This document shows positions 63,044-64,000 of a stretch of DNA of 64,000 bases, piece after piece. The translations under genes and the position numbers were made by a program. Every line of letters starts with the position of its first letter. The stretch's first letter is position 1. The DNA is from Streptomyces sp. DH-12 (GTDB lineage Bacteria > Actinomycetota > Actinomycetes > Streptomycetales > Streptomycetaceae), in NCBI RefSeq assembly GCF_002899455.1, contig NZ_PPFB01000001.1:6890501-6954500 (forward strand). The letters run 5' to 3'. Below the pieces are notes generated by a model, which searched no databases, was not told where the DNA came from, and worked only from the letters and a program-made list of their open reading frames with translations.

Positions 63044-64000
63044 GCGGTCACCTTCAGGGACGTGATGCGGCGGAAGACGAGACGGGAGTTGTCGTAGGAG
63101 GGCGGCCCGGCCGGGCGGAGGGTGGGGAAGCGTTCCAGGATCTGGGCGACCGCCTCCCGCGCCTCGAACCGGGCGAGAGGGGCGCCGAGGCAGAAGTGCG
63201 GGCCGCTGCCGAACGTGATGTGGCCGCCGTCGCGCAGGATGTCGAAGACGTGCGGGTCCGGGTTGCGCCGCGGGTCGTGGGCCGCCGCCCCGTACAGGAT
63301 GTGCACGGTGGTGTCCTTGGCGAGCGGCGTGCCGGCCAGGATCGTGTCGTCGGCGGCCACATGGGAGTTGAGCCACACCGGGGGGTCGTAGCGCAGCGTC
63401 TCCTCGATCAGGTCGTCGATGTGCTCGGGGTGCGCCCGCAGCCACTCCGCGCGGGCGGGTTCCTCCGTCGCGAACCGCACCGCGTTGGTCAGCAGCACCG
63501 CGCTGGTCTCCAGCGAGGCGATGGTGATGAACATGGTCAAGTGGTAGATCACCCGCGCCGCGGAGTCCGGGTCGTCCGCGAAGTGGGCGTCCCAGTGGCG
63601 GATCCAGCCGGTGAGGACATCGTTGCCGGGGTGCGCCCGCCGGTCGCGGATCAGCTCGCCGAAGAAGGCCCGCATCTCCATCGTGGCCTGCCCCGCGAGC
63701 GCCAGCTGCTCCTTCGTGGGGAACAGCTCCTGCGCGTACGCCTGCCGGTGGGCGAAGTCCAGGACGTGCGCGTGGTGCTCCTCGGGGATGCCCAGCCACT
63801 CACCGACCGTGCGGACGGGGAGCAGTTCGGCGACCGTCTGCACGAAGTCGGCCTCCCCGTCCGCCCGCAGGCGCTTCTCCAGGTCGTCCAGCAGACCGGA
63901 GACGAGCCGCGAGACCGTCGGACGCATGCCCTCCAGGGTGGTGCGGTCGAAGGGGTTGCCCAGGGCGCGGCGCTGGCAGGTGTGCGACGGGGCGTTGATG
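63040..64000 (-). CDS. Cytochrome P450 (N-terminus beyond the window)
   Basis: About 320 C-terminal residues of a bacterial P450. The heme-binding loop FGSGPHFCLGAPLARFE includes the Cys ligand; ExxR is in EETLRYDPPVW; the I helix reads FITIASLETSAVLL, with Ser where the usual second Gly of AGxET occurs. The upstream part read at the edge (NAPSHTCQRRALGNPFD) is the typical substrate-side helix C region. The substrate is unknown; coupling to the enoyl-CoA hydratase-like gene suggests oxidation of a CoA-bound or fatty-acid-derived compound. Confidence 0.9.
   Translation of the reverse strand, partial: INAPSHTCQRRALGNPFDRTTLEGMRPTVSRLVSGLLDDLEKRLRADGEADFVQTVAELLPVRTVGEWLGIPEEHHAHVLDFAHRQAYAQELFPTKEQLALAGQATMEMRAFFGELIRDRRAHPGNDVLTGWIRHWDAHFADDPDSAARVIYHLTMFITIASLETSAVLLTNAVRFATEEPARAEWLRAHPEHIDDLIEETLRYDPPVWLNSHVAADDTILAGTPLAKDTTVHILYGAAAHDPRRNPDPHVFDILRDGGHITFGSGPHFCLGAPLARFEAREAVAQILERFPTLRPAGPPSYDNSRLVFRRITSLKVTA

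Overview
The base composition is very GC-rich, with strong third-position GC in every convincing gene. Together with the gene families present, this marks the window as part of a Streptomyces chromosome, most likely an arm region rich in accessory genes. Typical families include SpoIIE-type phosphatases, a GAF-ANTAR protein, an isorenieratene-type carotenoid cluster, secreted carbohydrate enzymes, a LAXTG wall protein and DUF2945/DUF3140/DUF2795 stress proteins. No tRNA, rRNA, CRISPR array, insertion sequence or prophage was seen.

Layout. 0-4.4 kb: a partial BrkB-like membrane protein, a GNAT acetyltransferase, an AA10 lytic polysaccharide monooxygenase and a wall-anchored DUF1996 protein; two perfect CebR-type operators lie here. 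4.5-10.8 kb: a PAS/GAF/SpoIIE phosphatase, an AMIN-like secreted protein, a GAF-ANTAR regulator, a membrane-anchored Mrr-type nuclease and a DUF2236 protein. 10.9-14.5 kb: a coupled operon of unknown pathway (SRPBCC, CrtI-like flavoprotein, unknown protein, SDR). 14.6-22.1 kb: the carotenoid cluster, with crtI-crtB-Rieske on the minus strand diverging from crtY-crtT-crtU; crtE is not in the window. 22.2-26.5 kb: a minus-strand signalling set with a RsbW-like kinase, CbiZ, a SpoIIE phosphatase and a stand-alone CarH-type B12-binding sensor.

26.7-38.8 kb: phosphoglucomutase, small membrane and regulatory proteins, an L,D-transpeptidase, a MASE1 protein with a TTA codon beside another phosphatase, and a patch of gene fragments at 29.8-30.8 kb. 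38.9-43.8 kb: two large secreted proteins, a GH97 glycosidase and an M19-like dipeptidase with a discoidin domain. 44.0-48.9 kb: a TetR-glpD unit divergent from an AGPS-like flavoprotein and a diacylglycerol kinase. 49.1-52.4 kb: a decayed furA before katG, then DUF2945 and DUF3140 genes. 53.2-54.9 kb: a frameshifted CE15 glucuronoyl esterase with a near-perfect CebR box. 55-64 kb: membrane proteins, an M15 peptidase, a lone FAD_binding_5 protein, a GCS2-type ligase, small stress proteins, a Cys-rich/pentapeptide protein, and an enoyl-CoA hydratase coupled to a partial P450.

Two themes stand out. One is light and B12: a CarH-like sensor without a DNA-binding domain is translationally coupled to a phosphatase, next to cobamide salvage and carotenoid genes. 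This suggests that light acts here through partner switching rather than direct repression. The other is plant biomass: CebR-type boxes precede the LPMO, the acetyltransferase and the glucuronoyl esterase, linking genes 50 kb apart. The window also carries several gene remnants (furA, CE15, a WYL regulator, an alpha/beta hydrolase, an SDR and others), consistent with an eroding chromosome arm.
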